Positions 15,602 through 24,346 are shown, counted from the stretch's first letter. The stretch: DNA of 37,417 nt from Planctomycetota bacterium (GCA_022574815.1 JACZRH010000006.1:1-37417); one strand, 5' to 3'. The notes: generated by a model not told the origin, from the letters alone. Translations and numbers: made by a program.

Positions 15602-17878
15602 GTGAGTGCCGATTCGCAGCCCGTCGCGGAGCCGGAACTCGTTCTCAGCCACCTCGATGGTCTGCCGACGCTGGCGCCGATCGCGGTGAAGCTGCTGATG
15701 ACCACGTTGGACGACGACGCCGGCGCCGACGATCTGATCAAGCTGATCCGCGCCGACCAGTCGCTCACCGCAAAGGTACTCTCCGTCGCCGGCTCGTCCG
15801 CGGTCGGGGCGCGCTCCCAAATCAAATCTCTCGAGCGCGCGGTCCCGCTGTTGGGCTTTGCCGCGATTCGCAGCATCGTGTTGGCCGTGAAGGTCTTCGA
15901 GTGTTTCGGGTCGCCCGACACCGCCAAGGAAGACCGGCAGTTCGATCGCCGCGAGTTTTGGAAACACGCGCTGGGAGTCGCGTGCGCGTCGAAACGCCTC
16001 GCCGCGCTGTTGCGCGACGCAGACTTCGACCCCGAGGTCGCTTTCGTCGCCGGCCTTCTGCATGACATCGGCAAAGTCGCGCTCGATGCCGTCTTTCCCA
16101 AGGCCTACGACCGCATCGCAGCGCAGGCCGACCAGACCCGCGGCGACATCGCCGATTGCGAGCGCGACACGCTGGGCGTCGATCACACGATCGCGGGCCG
16201 TCACTTGGCCGAGCGCTGGGGGCTGCCGCAGCAGTTGCAGGAAGTCATCTGGCTGCACCACCTGGCGCCCGAGGCGCTTCCTTCGAGCATCAGCGCCGCC
16301 CGGCTGATCGCGACCGTGCAGTTGGCCGACACGCTCGTGCGCGAGCAACGCGTCGGGTACTCCGGCAACCATACCTTCTACGAGTACTCGCCGCGGATGG
16401 CGTCGCGATTGGGCCTGTCGGACGCGGACCTGTCCGCGGTGATAAAAACGCTGGTCGGCGACGTTGCGCACCAATCCGCGCTGCTCGAGCTCGACCGCGA
16501 CACGCCCGAGGCGCTCTATCTCAAGGCGATGACCAGCGCCAACGCCGAGCTGGGCCGCCTGAACACCGAGTTGGTGGTCAAGAACCGGCGGCTCAGTGTG
16601 GCGGCGCGCTACTTCCAGGCGACGCGCGAGTTCGATCAGCGACTCGGCGCGTGGTCCGACCTGTCAGCCGTCGTGGCGGCCATCGCACGCGCCTCGACGA
16701 CCGCCTTGCAACGCCCCCGAGTGGCCTGCTTCGGGCTGCGCGAGCGGTCCGGCGTGGTCGACTTGTGTTGGATCGGGGAGGATCCGTCGCAGCTGAGCGC
16801 GCGGACGCAGAACCTGCCGGCGGAATTCACCGACTGGATGCGCGAGCTGCACGACGGCGGGGGCCACTTTCTGGTGCCGGCACACCACGCCGTGCGAGCG
16901 CTGCTCGCGCCCGCTTTGGAGGACCTGGGCCGCGGCGACCCGTGGCTGTTGCCTATCGTTCACGACGGAGAACTGGCCGGCGGAGTCGTCTTTCTCTCGC
17001 AGGCCGACGAACGCTCGCGCTTTGTCGGCGAGGCCGACGACCTGCGCTCGTTCTTGGCCGGCCTCGGCCTGGCGATCGGGCGCTGCAACGCCCACGCGGC
17101 CGCGCGCAGGCTGGCGGACGATCTGGCAGACACCAACCGCCGCCTTCAGCAGGCCCAAACCGAGCTGCTGCGCTCGCGCACGCTCTCGATGATCGCCGAG
17201 ATGGCGGCCGGGGCCGGGCACGAGTTGAACAGCCCATTGACGGTGATCTCGGGTCGCGCGCAGATGCTCCAACACCAGATCGATGATCCCGACGTGCGCC
17301 GCGCGCTCGACACGATCAGCCAAAAGGCCCATGAGTGCAGCACGATCGTGACCGAGCTGATGGACTTCGCGCGCCCGCGGGCCCCGCGGCTCGCACCCCT
17401 CGACCTGCCGGAACTGCTCGCGCAGGTCCGCGACGAGGCGCTTCAGAACGCGGCGATGCCGCCGTCGCGGCTGCTGCTCGACGTCCCCGGCGAAACGGAG
17501 CCGCCGCTCCCGCCGGTCTTGGCGGACCGCGACCAGATCAAAGCTGTCTTTCACGAGTTGATCGACAACGCGCGGCACGCCATGACCGCCAGCGACGGGA
17601 TCATCACCATACGCTGCCGACTCGCCGCGTCGACCGACGCCCTGGAAATCACCGTGCGGGATGCGGGGTGCGGCATGAGCCCGACGGTTCTGCAGCGCGC
17701 CTTCGATCCCTTCTTCTCGCACCGCAGCGCGGGCCGCAGCCGGGGCCTCGGTTTGGCGCGAGCCCATCGCATCGTCGAAGCCCACGCCGGGCGCATCTGG
17801 CTGGAAAGCCGGCCGGAGGAGGGCACGGTCGCATACGTGGTACTACCCGCCGACACCGATCGATCAGCTTCCGGCTGA
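15602..17878 (+). CDS. HDOD-domain sensor histidine kinase
   Basis: A soluble-looking kinase of about 758 residues; no membrane helix is seen. Residues about 10-220 are an HDOD domain that keeps an HD pair (GLLHDIGKVAL near 150) and VIWLHHLAPEALP near 218. Residues about 330-500 look like a divergent GAF-type sensor, then a coiled coil leads to a HisKA-like phosphoacceptor helix (GAGHELNSPLTVISGRAQML, His near 540) and a HATPase domain with N-box DNARHAM near 654, G1 DAGCGM near 688 and G2 GLGLA near 714. The GTG at 15602 is preceded by CGAGG eight bases upstream; a TTG at 15572 overlapping the previous gene is possible. It is probably the partner of the HTH-receiver protein just upstream. 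HDOD domains often appear in signalling proteins without known enzyme activity. Confidence 0.88.
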   Translation: MSADSQPVAEPELVLSHLDGLPTLAPIAVKLLMTTLDDDAGADDLIKLIRADQSLTAKVLSVAGSSAVGARSQIKSLERAVPLLGFAAIRSIVLAVKVFECFGSPDTAKEDRQFDRREFWKHALGVACASKRLAALLRDADFDPEVAFVAGLLHDIGKVALDAVFPKAYDRIAAQADQTRGDIADCERDTLGVDHTIAGRHLAERWGLPQQLQEVIWLHHLAPEALPSSISAARLIATVQLADTLVREQRVGYSGNHTFYEYSPRMASRLGLSDADLSAVIKTLVGDVAHQSALLELDRDTPEALYLKAMTSANAELGRLNTELVVKNRRLSVAARYFQATREFDQRLGAWSDLSAVVAAIARASTTALQRPRVACFGLRERSGVVDLCWIGEDPSQLSARTQNLPAEFTDWMRELHDGGGHFLVPAHHAVRALLAPALEDLGRGDPWLLPIVHDGELAGGVVFLSQADERSRFVGEADDLRSFLAGLGLAIGRCNAHAAARRLADDLADTNRRLQQAQTELLRSRTLSMIAEMAAGAGHELNSPLTVISGRAQMLQHQIDDPDVRRALDTISQKAHECSTIVTELMDFARPRAPRLAPLDLPELLAQVRDEALQNAAMPPSRLLLDVPGETEPPLPPVLADRDQIKAVFHELIDNARHAMTASDGIITIRCRLAASTDALEITVRDAGCGMSPTVLQRAFDPFFSHRSAGRSRGLGLARAHRIVEAHAGRIWLESRPEEGTVAYVVLPADTDRSASG

Positions 17879-17903
17879 CATCCGCGCCTTCGGGGAGGAC
17901 AAA

Positions 17904-17958
17904 GCTCTGCTTGGCTCTACGACGGTATTCCAAGACTACAAGGCAGAGCATCGTTTTT
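17904..17958 (+). terminator. Possible Rho-independent terminator after the HDOD kinase
   Basis: GCTCTGC (17904-17910) pairs with GCAGAGC (17943-17949), with an inner TTGG/CCAA pairing, and a run of five T follows at 17954-17958. The loop is long, so the call is tentative. Confidence 0.35.
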
Positions 17959-18431
17959 CCTCGTTTGCCAGGCAAAGCCTCGAACTCCCCCTGCCGTACG
18001 GGTCAGTCGAACACGATCGCTACCCGCGTGCGGTCGTCCGGCGGCGGCAAGTCGCAGGCGAAGCCTCAGTTCGCAACCGCACACGGCGGTGCCATTTCCC
18101 TGTCATTTCCAGGGTCTTCAATAATTCCGTGCGCGCATGGTTGTGTGCAGACGGCGACTTGCGGAGTCTCGCTTGACTTCCGGTTGGGGGCGCCCAGCAT
18201 TTGCCGTGCGTTCGGGCGTGAGCGCGCGGCAGGGTCAATTCTCAACGAACGGGTAGCGCTGGTTGGATGGGTTTGGACAGCGTCTCGTGGACGGAGGCCC
18301 GAAATGGGCCGGGCCGACTTGTTCCAATTCGGTTTGTTCTTGCTGATGCCGCGCGGGCCGCCGCGCGGGGACGCCGAGCGACTCGCCGTTTCCTAAGACC
18401 GCAAGAAACTTGAACTTCTTGAAACAAACGC

Positions 18432-18438
18432 AAGGAGG
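18432..18438 (+). promoter_or_regulatory. Strong ribosome-binding site of the FG-GAP gene
   Basis: AAGGAGG six bases before the ATG at 18445. A second, weaker site (GGAG, 8 bases before an in-frame ATG at 18532) offers an alternative start 29 codons later. Confidence 0.7.
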
Positions 18439-18444
18439 CAAAGA

Positions 18445-19896
18445 ATGTCTACGCATTTATTCTTCACAGACAGTCTGACAACGCCCCGCCGGTTGCGAGG
18501 CGTTCAAGAGCCCATTCCACGGAGCCAAACCATGAGAACACCGCAACACATCTCGAAAGCTTGTAAGTCTCGCCGCAATGCCTTGATCGCGGTCGCGATC
18601 GGCTTGAGCATTCTGGCGCTGCAACCGCCCCCTGCGGGCGCGCAGGAAAAGGTGCCGACCTTCAAGAACCCCGTGGTCTTTGACGTCGGCGATCGTCCAT
18701 TCGGACTGGCCGTCGCCGACGTGACCGGCGGCCCCGGCGGCGCCCCGGACGGGTATCCCGACCTGGCGGTCGCCAACGAAAACGCCGGCACGGTCACGTT
18801 CTACGTCAATACGCGCGACTGGAAGCCGGTTCCCGACGGCTTCGGCACCCCGACCACGCTCCAAGTGGGTTCCGGGACCAAGCCCTTGGAAGTGGCGTTC
18901 GCGAAGATCAACAACGACATCTATCTCGACCTGGTCGTGACCGCGTCGGGCGACAACGCGCTCTACGTTTTCCTCTTCAACCCCGACGACCCGCCATATT
19001 CCGCGGGCACCAGGTTTCCGTTGAACACCCCAGGGGTGGGGCCGCGGGGCTTGGTCATCGCCGACTTTGACAACGACGGCTTCAACGACGCCGCCGTGGC
19101 CTCCGAGCTGTTGGACCTGGTCGTGGTGGTGTTTAACGACGGGCTGGGCGGTCTCAGCGGCCATCAGGAGCCCATCCTGCTCAACCTTCTTGAGGGCGCC
19201 ACACCGTATGATCTCGTCGTGGGCGATTTCGAGCGCAGCGACGTCGATTCGCCGCTCTTGGACCTCGCGACCGCGAATTTCGGCGACGACTCGATCTCGG
19301 TGCTCCGCAACAACGGCAACCGCGACTTCACGCCATTGCGCCGGGACCGGCCCTTTGACTGCACGACTCCTTGGTGGGGGTTCGAAGGCATTGCCGTGGG
19401 GCGCTTCGACCTGGGCCTGACCGACGACGTGGCCTGCACCGCCGAGGGCGACGACTTCGCGAACGTGTTCCTCGGCGACGGGCAGAGCGACTTCGACCAC
19501 GATTGCGATCCAACCCGGCGTGACCGCTATCAACTCCATTGCGACAGCCCGGACGCTTGGTGCTGGGGCATCGACGCCGGGCACCTGAATGGCGGGACGA
19601 AGCCGGATCTCGCGGTGGCGCTCGAGCAAAGGGACGTGGTCTCCGTTCTGCTCGGCCTGGGCGACGGGACCTTTCAGAGACCGTCTGCGGGTTGTGCGGA
19701 TCCGCAGGACAGGAAAGGCTACCTGTACAGCGTCGTACCGCCCGGCGGCGGCGCCGACAATCCGATCCAGGTCAAGATCGTGGACCTGAACCAGGACGGC
19801 TTCGGCGACCTGGTGACCAGCAACCAGGATTCCGACAACATCAGCGTCCTGATCAGCACGATGATTGTCGCCGGCGGCCCCGGCGGAGGATTATGA
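18445..19896 (+). CDS. Exported FG-GAP/VCBS-repeat beta-propeller protein
   Basis: A 483-residue exported protein of unknown function built of FG-GAP (VCBS-like) repeats, which fold as a seven-bladed, often calcium-binding propeller. Repeat cores are visible as FGLAVADVTGGPGG..GYPDLAVAN, RGLVIADFDNDGFNDAAVAS, YDLVVGDFERSD..LLDLATAN, CWGIDAGHLNGGTKPDLAVAL and VKIVDLNQDGFGDLVTSN, each with an Asp-rich loop. The membrane-targeting segment NALIAVAIGLSILALQPPPAG ends before AQEK. Two in-frame starts each have a Shine-Dalgarno site: ATG 18445 (AAGGAGG, strong) and ATG 18532 (GGAG), the latter giving a more usual signal peptide length. No C-terminal anchor is seen. It precedes another exported repeat protein. 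Confidence 0.85.
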   Translation: MSTHLFFTDSLTTPRRLRGVQEPIPRSQTMRTPQHISKACKSRRNALIAVAIGLSILALQPPPAGAQEKVPTFKNPVVFDVGDRPFGLAVADVTGGPGGAPDGYPDLAVANENAGTVTFYVNTRDWKPVPDGFGTPTTLQVGSGTKPLEVAFAKINNDIYLDLVVTASGDNALYVFLFNPDDPPYSAGTRFPLNTPGVGPRGLVIADFDNDGFNDAAVASELLDLVVVVFNDGLGGLSGHQEPILLNLLEGATPYDLVVGDFERSDVDSPLLDLATANFGDDSISVLRNNGNRDFTPLRRDRPFDCTTPWWGFEGIAVGRFDLGLTDDVACTAEGDDFANVFLGDGQSDFDHDCDPTRRDRYQLHCDSPDAWCWGIDAGHLNGGTKPDLAVALEQRDVVSVLLGLGDGTFQRPSAGCADPQDRKGYLYSVVPPGGGADNPIQVKIVDLNQDGFGDLVTSNQDSDNISVLISTMIVAGGPGGGL

Positions 19897-19970
19897 ACAA
19901 CCGCGTACGCTAGACGGAGTCGGACGGCGGTGTCGGCCTGTGCGGGCCGGCGCCGCTGCCCGCATTTGAC

Positions 19971-19999
19971 TTGCTTGGGCGCCTCATACGAGGTACGAT
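19971..19999 (+). promoter_or_regulatory. Predicted promoter of the HAF-repeat gene
   Basis: -35 TTGCTT (19971-19976), 17-base spacer, -10 TACGAT (19994-19999). The transcript would carry a leader of about 47 bases containing GGGAG seven bases before the ATG at 20053. Confidence 0.55.
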
Positions 20000-20052
20000 A
20001 AAATGTGTTCGCCGGATCAAGTCAGTGCGAGCCCGTACCTGGGAGAACAGGC

Positions 20053-21288
20053 ATGAGTACACGTGGCAGGAGGCATCTGCAATGGTCGGCGCTCGGGATC
20101 GTATTCGTGCTGGTCAGGAGCGCCTCCGCGTTCGAGATCCTGTACCACGCGACCGAGATTCCGCGCTTCGGTCCCGACGCCGTGGGCTACGACGTCAATG
20201 ACGCAGCTCAGGTGGCCGGCACGACCGAGGGTGGCACGAGCCGAGCGTTCCGCTGGGACTCTGAAACGGGGAAGATCTTGGATCTGGGCACGCTACCCGG
20301 AGGTACCGACAACGCGGGCGCTCGCGGCATCAACAACCTCGGGCAGGTGGTGGGTTCGACCGGTTCGACCCTGGGCGGCGAAGCCTTCCTCTGGGACCCC
20401 GCCTCCGGCATGGTCGGCCTCGGCATCCTGCCGGGCTACCCTGGTAGCGGCGCCAGCAGCGTGAACAATTTCAGCGAGGTCTGCGGCAGCAATTTTGGGT
20501 CGTCCACCGGTGAGCCCGTCGAAGCCTATCTCTGGACGCCGCAGAACGGCATGATCGGCCTGAGCGACCTGCCCGGCGGCGATTTCTGGAGCAGCGCCAG
20601 CGACATCAACGATCTGACCCAAATCAGCGGGAAAAGCCACTCGGCCGCCGGAACGGAAGGCTTCTTCTGGTCCGCCGAGACCGGCATGATCGGGATCGGC
20701 GACCTGCCCGGCGGCGGCTTCCACACCGAGGCCAAGGCCATCAACAACCTCGGCCAGATCGTCGGCATGAGCAGCTCGTCGCTGGGCGCCGAGGCCTTTC
20801 TCTGGTCGCGCAAACAGGGCATGATCGGCCTCGGAAACCTGGGCGGGGTCGGCCCCGGCACCCTAGCGTTCGGCATCAACGATCGCACGCAGGTGGTCGG
20901 CTGGGCCTGGCAGGCCACTCGTCCAGTCGACCACCGCGGATTCATCTGGGACGAGCAAAACGGCATGCGCGACCTGAACGCGCTGCTCGACGCCGCCAGT
21001 CGCCAATATCACGTCGGCTCGGCCCGGGGCATCAACAACCGCGGGCAGATCATCACGCAGGGCCGCGGGGACATGCTGCTGCTCACGCCCTTCGTGCTGG
21101 CCGACATGAACTGCGACGACGCCCTCAACGCCGCCGACGTGGACCCGTTCTTCCTGGCGTTGGTCGACTACGAGCGCTACGAAGGGCAATACCCGAGTTG
21201 CCACGGCGACTGGGCCGGCGACGTGAATCAGGACGCCCGCTTCGACGCCGCCGACATCGACGCCTTCTTCGAACTGCTGGGCGGCTGA
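20053..21288 (+). CDS. Exported HAF-repeat protein with dockerin-like C-terminus
   Basis: A 411-residue exported protein. A signal peptide (WSALGIVFVLVRSASA, residues about 11-26) is followed by at least six copies of a roughly 50-residue HAF-type repeat with the pattern A-f-l-W, G-M-i-G-L-G-x-L-P-G-G and I-N-N-x-x-Q-v-x-G (for example GINNLGQVVGST and AINNLGQIVGMS), probably forming a propeller. The C-terminus carries two EF-hand-like loops (DMNCDDALNAADVDPFF and DVNQDARFDAADIDAFFELL), the dockerin-like tail common on planctomycete exported proteins. Its ligand is unknown. The ATG at 20053 is fixed by GGGAG seven bases upstream; the longer open frame to 20005 crosses the promoter. It converges on a glycerophosphodiesterase gene 78 bases away. 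Confidence 0.87.
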   Translation: MSTRGRRHLQWSALGIVFVLVRSASAFEILYHATEIPRFGPDAVGYDVNDAAQVAGTTEGGTSRAFRWDSETGKILDLGTLPGGTDNAGARGINNLGQVVGSTGSTLGGEAFLWDPASGMVGLGILPGYPGSGASSVNNFSEVCGSNFGSSTGEPVEAYLWTPQNGMIGLSDLPGGDFWSSASDINDLTQISGKSHSAAGTEGFFWSAETGMIGIGDLPGGGFHTEAKAINNLGQIVGMSSSSLGAEAFLWSRKQGMIGLGNLGGVGPGTLAFGINDRTQVVGWAWQATRPVDHRGFIWDEQNGMRDLNALLDAASRQYHVGSARGINNRGQIITQGRGDMLLLTPFVLADMNCDDALNAADVDPFFLALVDYERYEGQYPSCHGDWAGDVNQDARFDAADIDAFFELLGG

Positions 21289-21366
21289 TCCCTCCCCCAT
21301 CGCGAAACATCATCGATCGGGTCGAGTCGCTCGGGGAGGCAATCTCCAAACCGCGGCGCGGCGCGC

Positions 21367-22752
21367 CTATTCGTCGAGGATCCGCAACAACATTCCCGGT
21401 TCGTCGGTGATGATCCCGTCGACGCCGATGCGCACCAGATAGCGCATGTCGGCCGGGTCGTTGACCGTCCAGACGAAGACCGGCAGGCCGGACTCGTGCG
21501 CCAGCCGCGCCGCGGCCGGGTCGACGCGCGTTCTCGTCAGGCCGATGGCCGAGGCGCGGGCGCGAACGGCATCGGCGATGACTTCGCGACGCGCGGCGTG
21601 GCCGGCGGGCAGGTGGCCGATCAGCCAGGTGGTGGGTAGACGCGGTTCGATGCGGGCGATGGTCTCGATCACCTCGAGGTGGAAGGAGAAGATCATCACG
21701 TCGGCCGGCTCGGTCGCCGCGGCGCGAATGGCGGCCACGACCTCCTGCTCCATTCCGGCGGTCTTGACTTCGATCACGAGCCGCAGCCGGCCCTTCACCA
21801 GCTCGAGCGCTTCGGTCAGGGTCGGGATTCGCTCTCCGGCGAATTCCTTGGATTTCCAGCGGCCGACGTCGAGCTGGCGCAGTTTGTCCAAAGACAATTC
21901 GGACACGAGCGCGTCGACGCCCGTGGTGCGTTTCAAATGTTCATCGTGCAGCAGGACGGGCACGCGGTCCGCGCTGAGCCAGACGTCGCACTCGGCCAGG
22001 TCGGCGCCGGTGTCGATGGCCAGACGATAGGCCGCCAACGTGTTTTCGGGCGCCCGGCTCGAAAAGCCGCGGTGGGCAATGACCAGCGGGCGGGAACGGA
22101 GCTTTCGCAAAGCGGTGGTATTCATCGGATCAATCTCTTGGACTTCCACGTTGTCGATCGTAACCGTCGCACCGCTGATGCGAAAGCCGACGCGCCCGGC
22201 GGGTTGAACGTCGGGCCCTCTCGGGCACTCGAAGACCTTTTGGTTGTCGAAGAACGCACGAATCCAGTCCCCGCGCGCTTCGATACGCAGACGATGCGAG
22301 CGGCCGTCGAGAAAACCCCCGTCCACGGCGGCCGTTTGGAAGACGCGCCAACCACTGCCGCCCTTCTTCGGGTTGCGCGCGGCAAGCTCGAGCCCGTTTC
22401 GGCGTTTCGAGTCACGTCGCACGGTGAGCTGCACGCCGGGCCGGCCGGGGCCGCCTTCTCGAATGAGCAGCGCGACCCAACGCGCGTCGTCCTTCGCAGC
22501 GACAAAAGTCACATCGGCCGCGAGCGCGACGTTTCGCCAATCGGATTCGCCGAAGAGGATCGTCGCTTCGCCGCTCAGTGAGTCGCCGCGCAGCCGTCCG
22601 TTTTGGGTGCGCCAGCGGGGGCCGTCGGCCGCCCAGCCCGCGGGGAGCCTGCCGTCAGCGATACCGTCGAATTTCTCGCGCAGAATGACGGTGTCAGCGG
22701 CAGCGTTCAGAGGCGGGAGCAGCAGCAAGAAGACGGAGCGAAGCGCTGCCAC
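21367..22752 (-). CDS. Exported glycerophosphodiester phosphodiesterase with lectin-like N-terminal domain
   Basis: Hydrolyses glycerophosphodiesters to glycerol-3-phosphate and an alcohol, or a related phosphodiester. The 461 residues comprise an N-terminal signal peptide (SVFLLLLPPLNAAAD), a beta-sandwich-like domain (about 22-205) resembling laminin-G/3-keto-disaccharide hydrolase-type modules (FDGIADGRLPAGW, DNQKVFECP, AGRVGFRISGATVTIDNVEV), and a GDPD TIM barrel from about 220. The GDPD signatures are intact: VIAHRGFSSRAPENT, LAECDVWLS, LLHDEHL, VIEVK and the final VFVWTVNDP..ITDEPG. The start is GTG at 22752-22750 with AAGGG seven bases upstream. The lectin-like part may bind cell-wall or extracellular glycans; this is inference. 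Confidence 0.88.
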   Translation of the reverse strand: MAALRSVFLLLLPPLNAAADTVILREKFDGIADGRLPAGWAADGPRWRTQNGRLRGDSLSGEATILFGESDWRNVALAADVTFVAAKDDARWVALLIREGGPGRPGVQLTVRRDSKRRNGLELAARNPKKGGSGWRVFQTAAVDGGFLDGRSHRLRIEARGDWIRAFFDNQKVFECPRGPDVQPAGRVGFRISGATVTIDNVEVQEIDPMNTTALRKLRSRPLVIAHRGFSSRAPENTLAAYRLAIDTGADLAECDVWLSADRVPVLLHDEHLKRTTGVDALVSELSLDKLRQLDVGRWKSKEFAGERIPTLTEALELVKGRLRLVIEVKTAGMEQEVVAAIRAAATEPADVMIFSFHLEVIETIARIEPRLPTTWLIGHLPAGHAARREVIADAVRARASAIGLTRTRVDPAAARLAHESGLPVFVWTVNDPADMRYLVRIGVDGIITDEPGMLLRILDE

Positions 22753-22800
22753 GGCGGTGCCCTTTCTCTCAACCGGCGAGAATCAAATGGCGGCGCCGCG

Positions 22801-22828
22801 AGCCTAACGTGCGTGTCGTTTCGATCAA
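22801..22828 (-). promoter_or_regulatory. Predicted promoter of the glycerophosphodiesterase gene
   Basis: Minus strand: -35 TTGATC (22828-22823), 16-base spacer, -10 TAGGCT (22806-22801). It gives a leader of about 42 bases before the GTG at 22752. Confidence 0.45.
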
Positions 22829-22975
22829 GCCTTTCCGGAACAAGATCATAATATCCCAGCACGAAATGGCACGGAGCGACCGCGCCGAGGCGTCGGAGGC
22901 AGCACGCGCCCCCGGGCTATCGCTGTACGAGTCGGGTCGGGAGAGCTTCAATCCGGCTCGAACGTCCCCGTGCCG

Positions 22976-22998
22976 GCGCCGAAGGCGCAGATTTTTTT
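22976..22998 (+). terminator. Short hairpin plus T-run without a gene in front
   Basis: GCGCC-GAA-GGCGC (22976-22988), then AGA and seven T (22992-22998). It looks like a small Rho-independent terminator on the plus strand, but no plus-strand gene precedes it. Confidence 0.35.
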
Positions 22999-23304
22999 GG
23001 CTGGATGGCGCGCATTTGCGGATTGCTTCCGGTAGGATTCAGTTTAGTGTGTGGCGGCCCCGATGACGGTCCTCAGTTCTGCTTGAGAAAGGATCGCTGC
23101 CGCGAGCTTCGAGCGAAAGGAGGGACACTACCTCGCGCCGGATCCTCGGCAGAAGGCCGCCACCGGAGCCCGGACCTCGGTCTCGTTCAGGTCTGAAGAG
23201 TATTGACGATCGGGCAAACAGAGTTCGAGGTGGCGGTCGAGCTTTTCTGCGGCGGCGCGGCCTCGAAATTACACGGTTAGACACTTTTCGAAGGAGGAGA
23301 GGAA

Positions 23305-24267
23305 ATGATCAGATCGTTCGTTCTTATCCGAGTATTTTCAGTGGTCGGTGGTGTGTGGTTACTGGCGGTTCCCAGTGTGGGCCAGAATTGCGAAACGATC
23401 CCGTCCACCCAGGTAGCACGGTGGCTCCAGGAAGGGGGCCCACAAGGTCCGTTTGTAAGTCTGACGACAGTGAACGTGGGGCCATTTGGACCCGCCACGA
23501 TCTCCATCATCGGGCTCATCCAACCGGGTCCCTTGAATCAAAACACGTCACACCTATTCGATTTCGGCGGCGGCGATACGATTTCCACAAACGATGTCTC
23601 GATACTGGTGGAAGTGGATGAGGAGTGCGACTTCCTTATCCAAGGCACCCTGTCAATCACAGGTGGGACCGGCAGCTTTGTGGGCGCATCTGGATCAATG
23701 ACCGTGTCCGGCAGCGTGCAGTGGCCTCCCTGTAGTGGTAAACCTGTTGCCGTGGCGGAGGTGGTGTATGAGGGCGAAATCTGCCTCCCAGCGGAATGCG
23801 ACGACTGCGACGGGAAGGTCATCGAGCTGACGCTGCGCTACCTCGGGAACACGGCCAATGCCAATGTCGAAGTGTTCCGCAAGCAGCGGGGCCGGTTCTC
23901 CAACTCCCTGTTCAGCGGGATCGTTCAGCCCGGTGGGACATTTACATTCTTCGGCAACGACCGGAAGGGCACGATGGGTCCGGACATCCTGGTCCAGGTG
24001 AACGGTGTCGACAACGCCCGGATTCATACCAGTTGCTCGCAGCCGATCGGGCCGGGGCTGATTCGGGGCGATTTCGAAGTGGTGTCGGGGCAAAGCCGTT
24101 TCGGCGGTCTGCTTTGCCCGCTCGTGTTGGGAGTATCGATCGAGCGCGACGAGGTGCTCAACGTCGAACCGTCGCCGGTGGGCGCCTGCGGCGCCAGTCT
24201 TCTTCCGATGGCCTTGGTGCCGATGATCCTCTTTCTCGCGCGCGGGAGGCCGTTCGGCCGGCGCTAA
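23305..24267 (+). CDS. Exported surface protein with C-terminal CGA/hydrophobic/Arg tail
   Basis: A 320-residue protein of unknown function. It has an N-terminal signal peptide (VFSVVGGVWLLAVPSVGQ), a Cys- and Gly-containing first half with GDTISTNDVSILVEVDEECD, then a beta-rich domain (about 170-270) with CDGKVIELTLRYLGN, GTFTFFGND, and IHTSCSQPIGPGLIRGDFEV, a pattern seen in a domain of unknown function of surface proteins. The C-terminus is a tripartite tail: ACGA, a hydrophobic stretch (SLLPMALVPMILFLA), then RGRPFGRR, resembling sorting signals such as MYXO-CTERM. AAGGAGG seven bases before the ATG fixes the start. A strong terminator lies downstream. Confidence 0.75.
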   Translation: MIRSFVLIRVFSVVGGVWLLAVPSVGQNCETIPSTQVARWLQEGGPQGPFVSLTTVNVGPFGPATISIIGLIQPGPLNQNTSHLFDFGGGDTISTNDVSILVEVDEECDFLIQGTLSITGGTGSFVGASGSMTVSGSVQWPPCSGKPVAVAEVVYEGEICLPAECDDCDGKVIELTLRYLGNTANANVEVFRKQRGRFSNSLFSGIVQPGGTFTFFGNDRKGTMGPDILVQVNGVDNARIHTSCSQPIGPGLIRGDFEVVSGQSRFGGLLCPLVLGVSIERDEVLNVEPSPVGACGASLLPMALVPMILFLARGRPFGRR

Positions 24268-24301
24268 GTCGAGCAATCGGCCTTGTCCTTGCAATCGACT
24301 G

Positions 24302-24346
24302 GGGCGTCACGGGCGATCCGTCCGTGACGCCCGCCTCTTTTCTTTC
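24302..24346 (+). terminator. Rho-independent terminator after the CGA-tailed surface protein
   Basis: A perfect 11-bp stem, GGGCGTCACGG (24302-24312) with CCGTGACGCCC (24322-24332), a 9-base loop, and a T-rich tail (about 24336-24348). Confidence 0.85.

Larger units (their letters stand above)
17879..18444. other. 566-bp intergenic region upstream of the FG-GAP gene
   Basis: No gene is supported. It holds a terminator-like hairpin at 17904-17958, a GC-rich double palindrome at 18349-18368 (two CCGCGCGG copies separated by four bases) and the strong ribosome-binding site at 18432-18438. A TTGACT at 18173-18178 with a poor -10 (AGCATT) is the only promoter-like pair noticed, which would imply a leader of over 200 bases. 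Confidence 0.5.
22753..23304. other. 552-bp intergenic region between divergent exported-protein genes
   Basis: No gene is supported. The left part holds the minus-strand promoter of the phosphodiesterase; the middle holds a hairpin followed by a T-run (22976-22998); the right end carries the ribosome-binding site of the next gene. Frames open on the plus strand (22809-23066) lack coding character. Confidence 0.5.

Noticed and set aside
18173-18201. TTGACT/AGCATT as the promoter of the FG-GAP gene
   Set aside because: The -10 is poor and the leader would exceed 240 bases; not enough to call.
22809-23066. 85-residue plus-strand frame in the 552-bp gap
   Set aside because: No ribosome-binding site, Arg-rich low-complexity sequence, and the middle contains a terminator-like hairpin.
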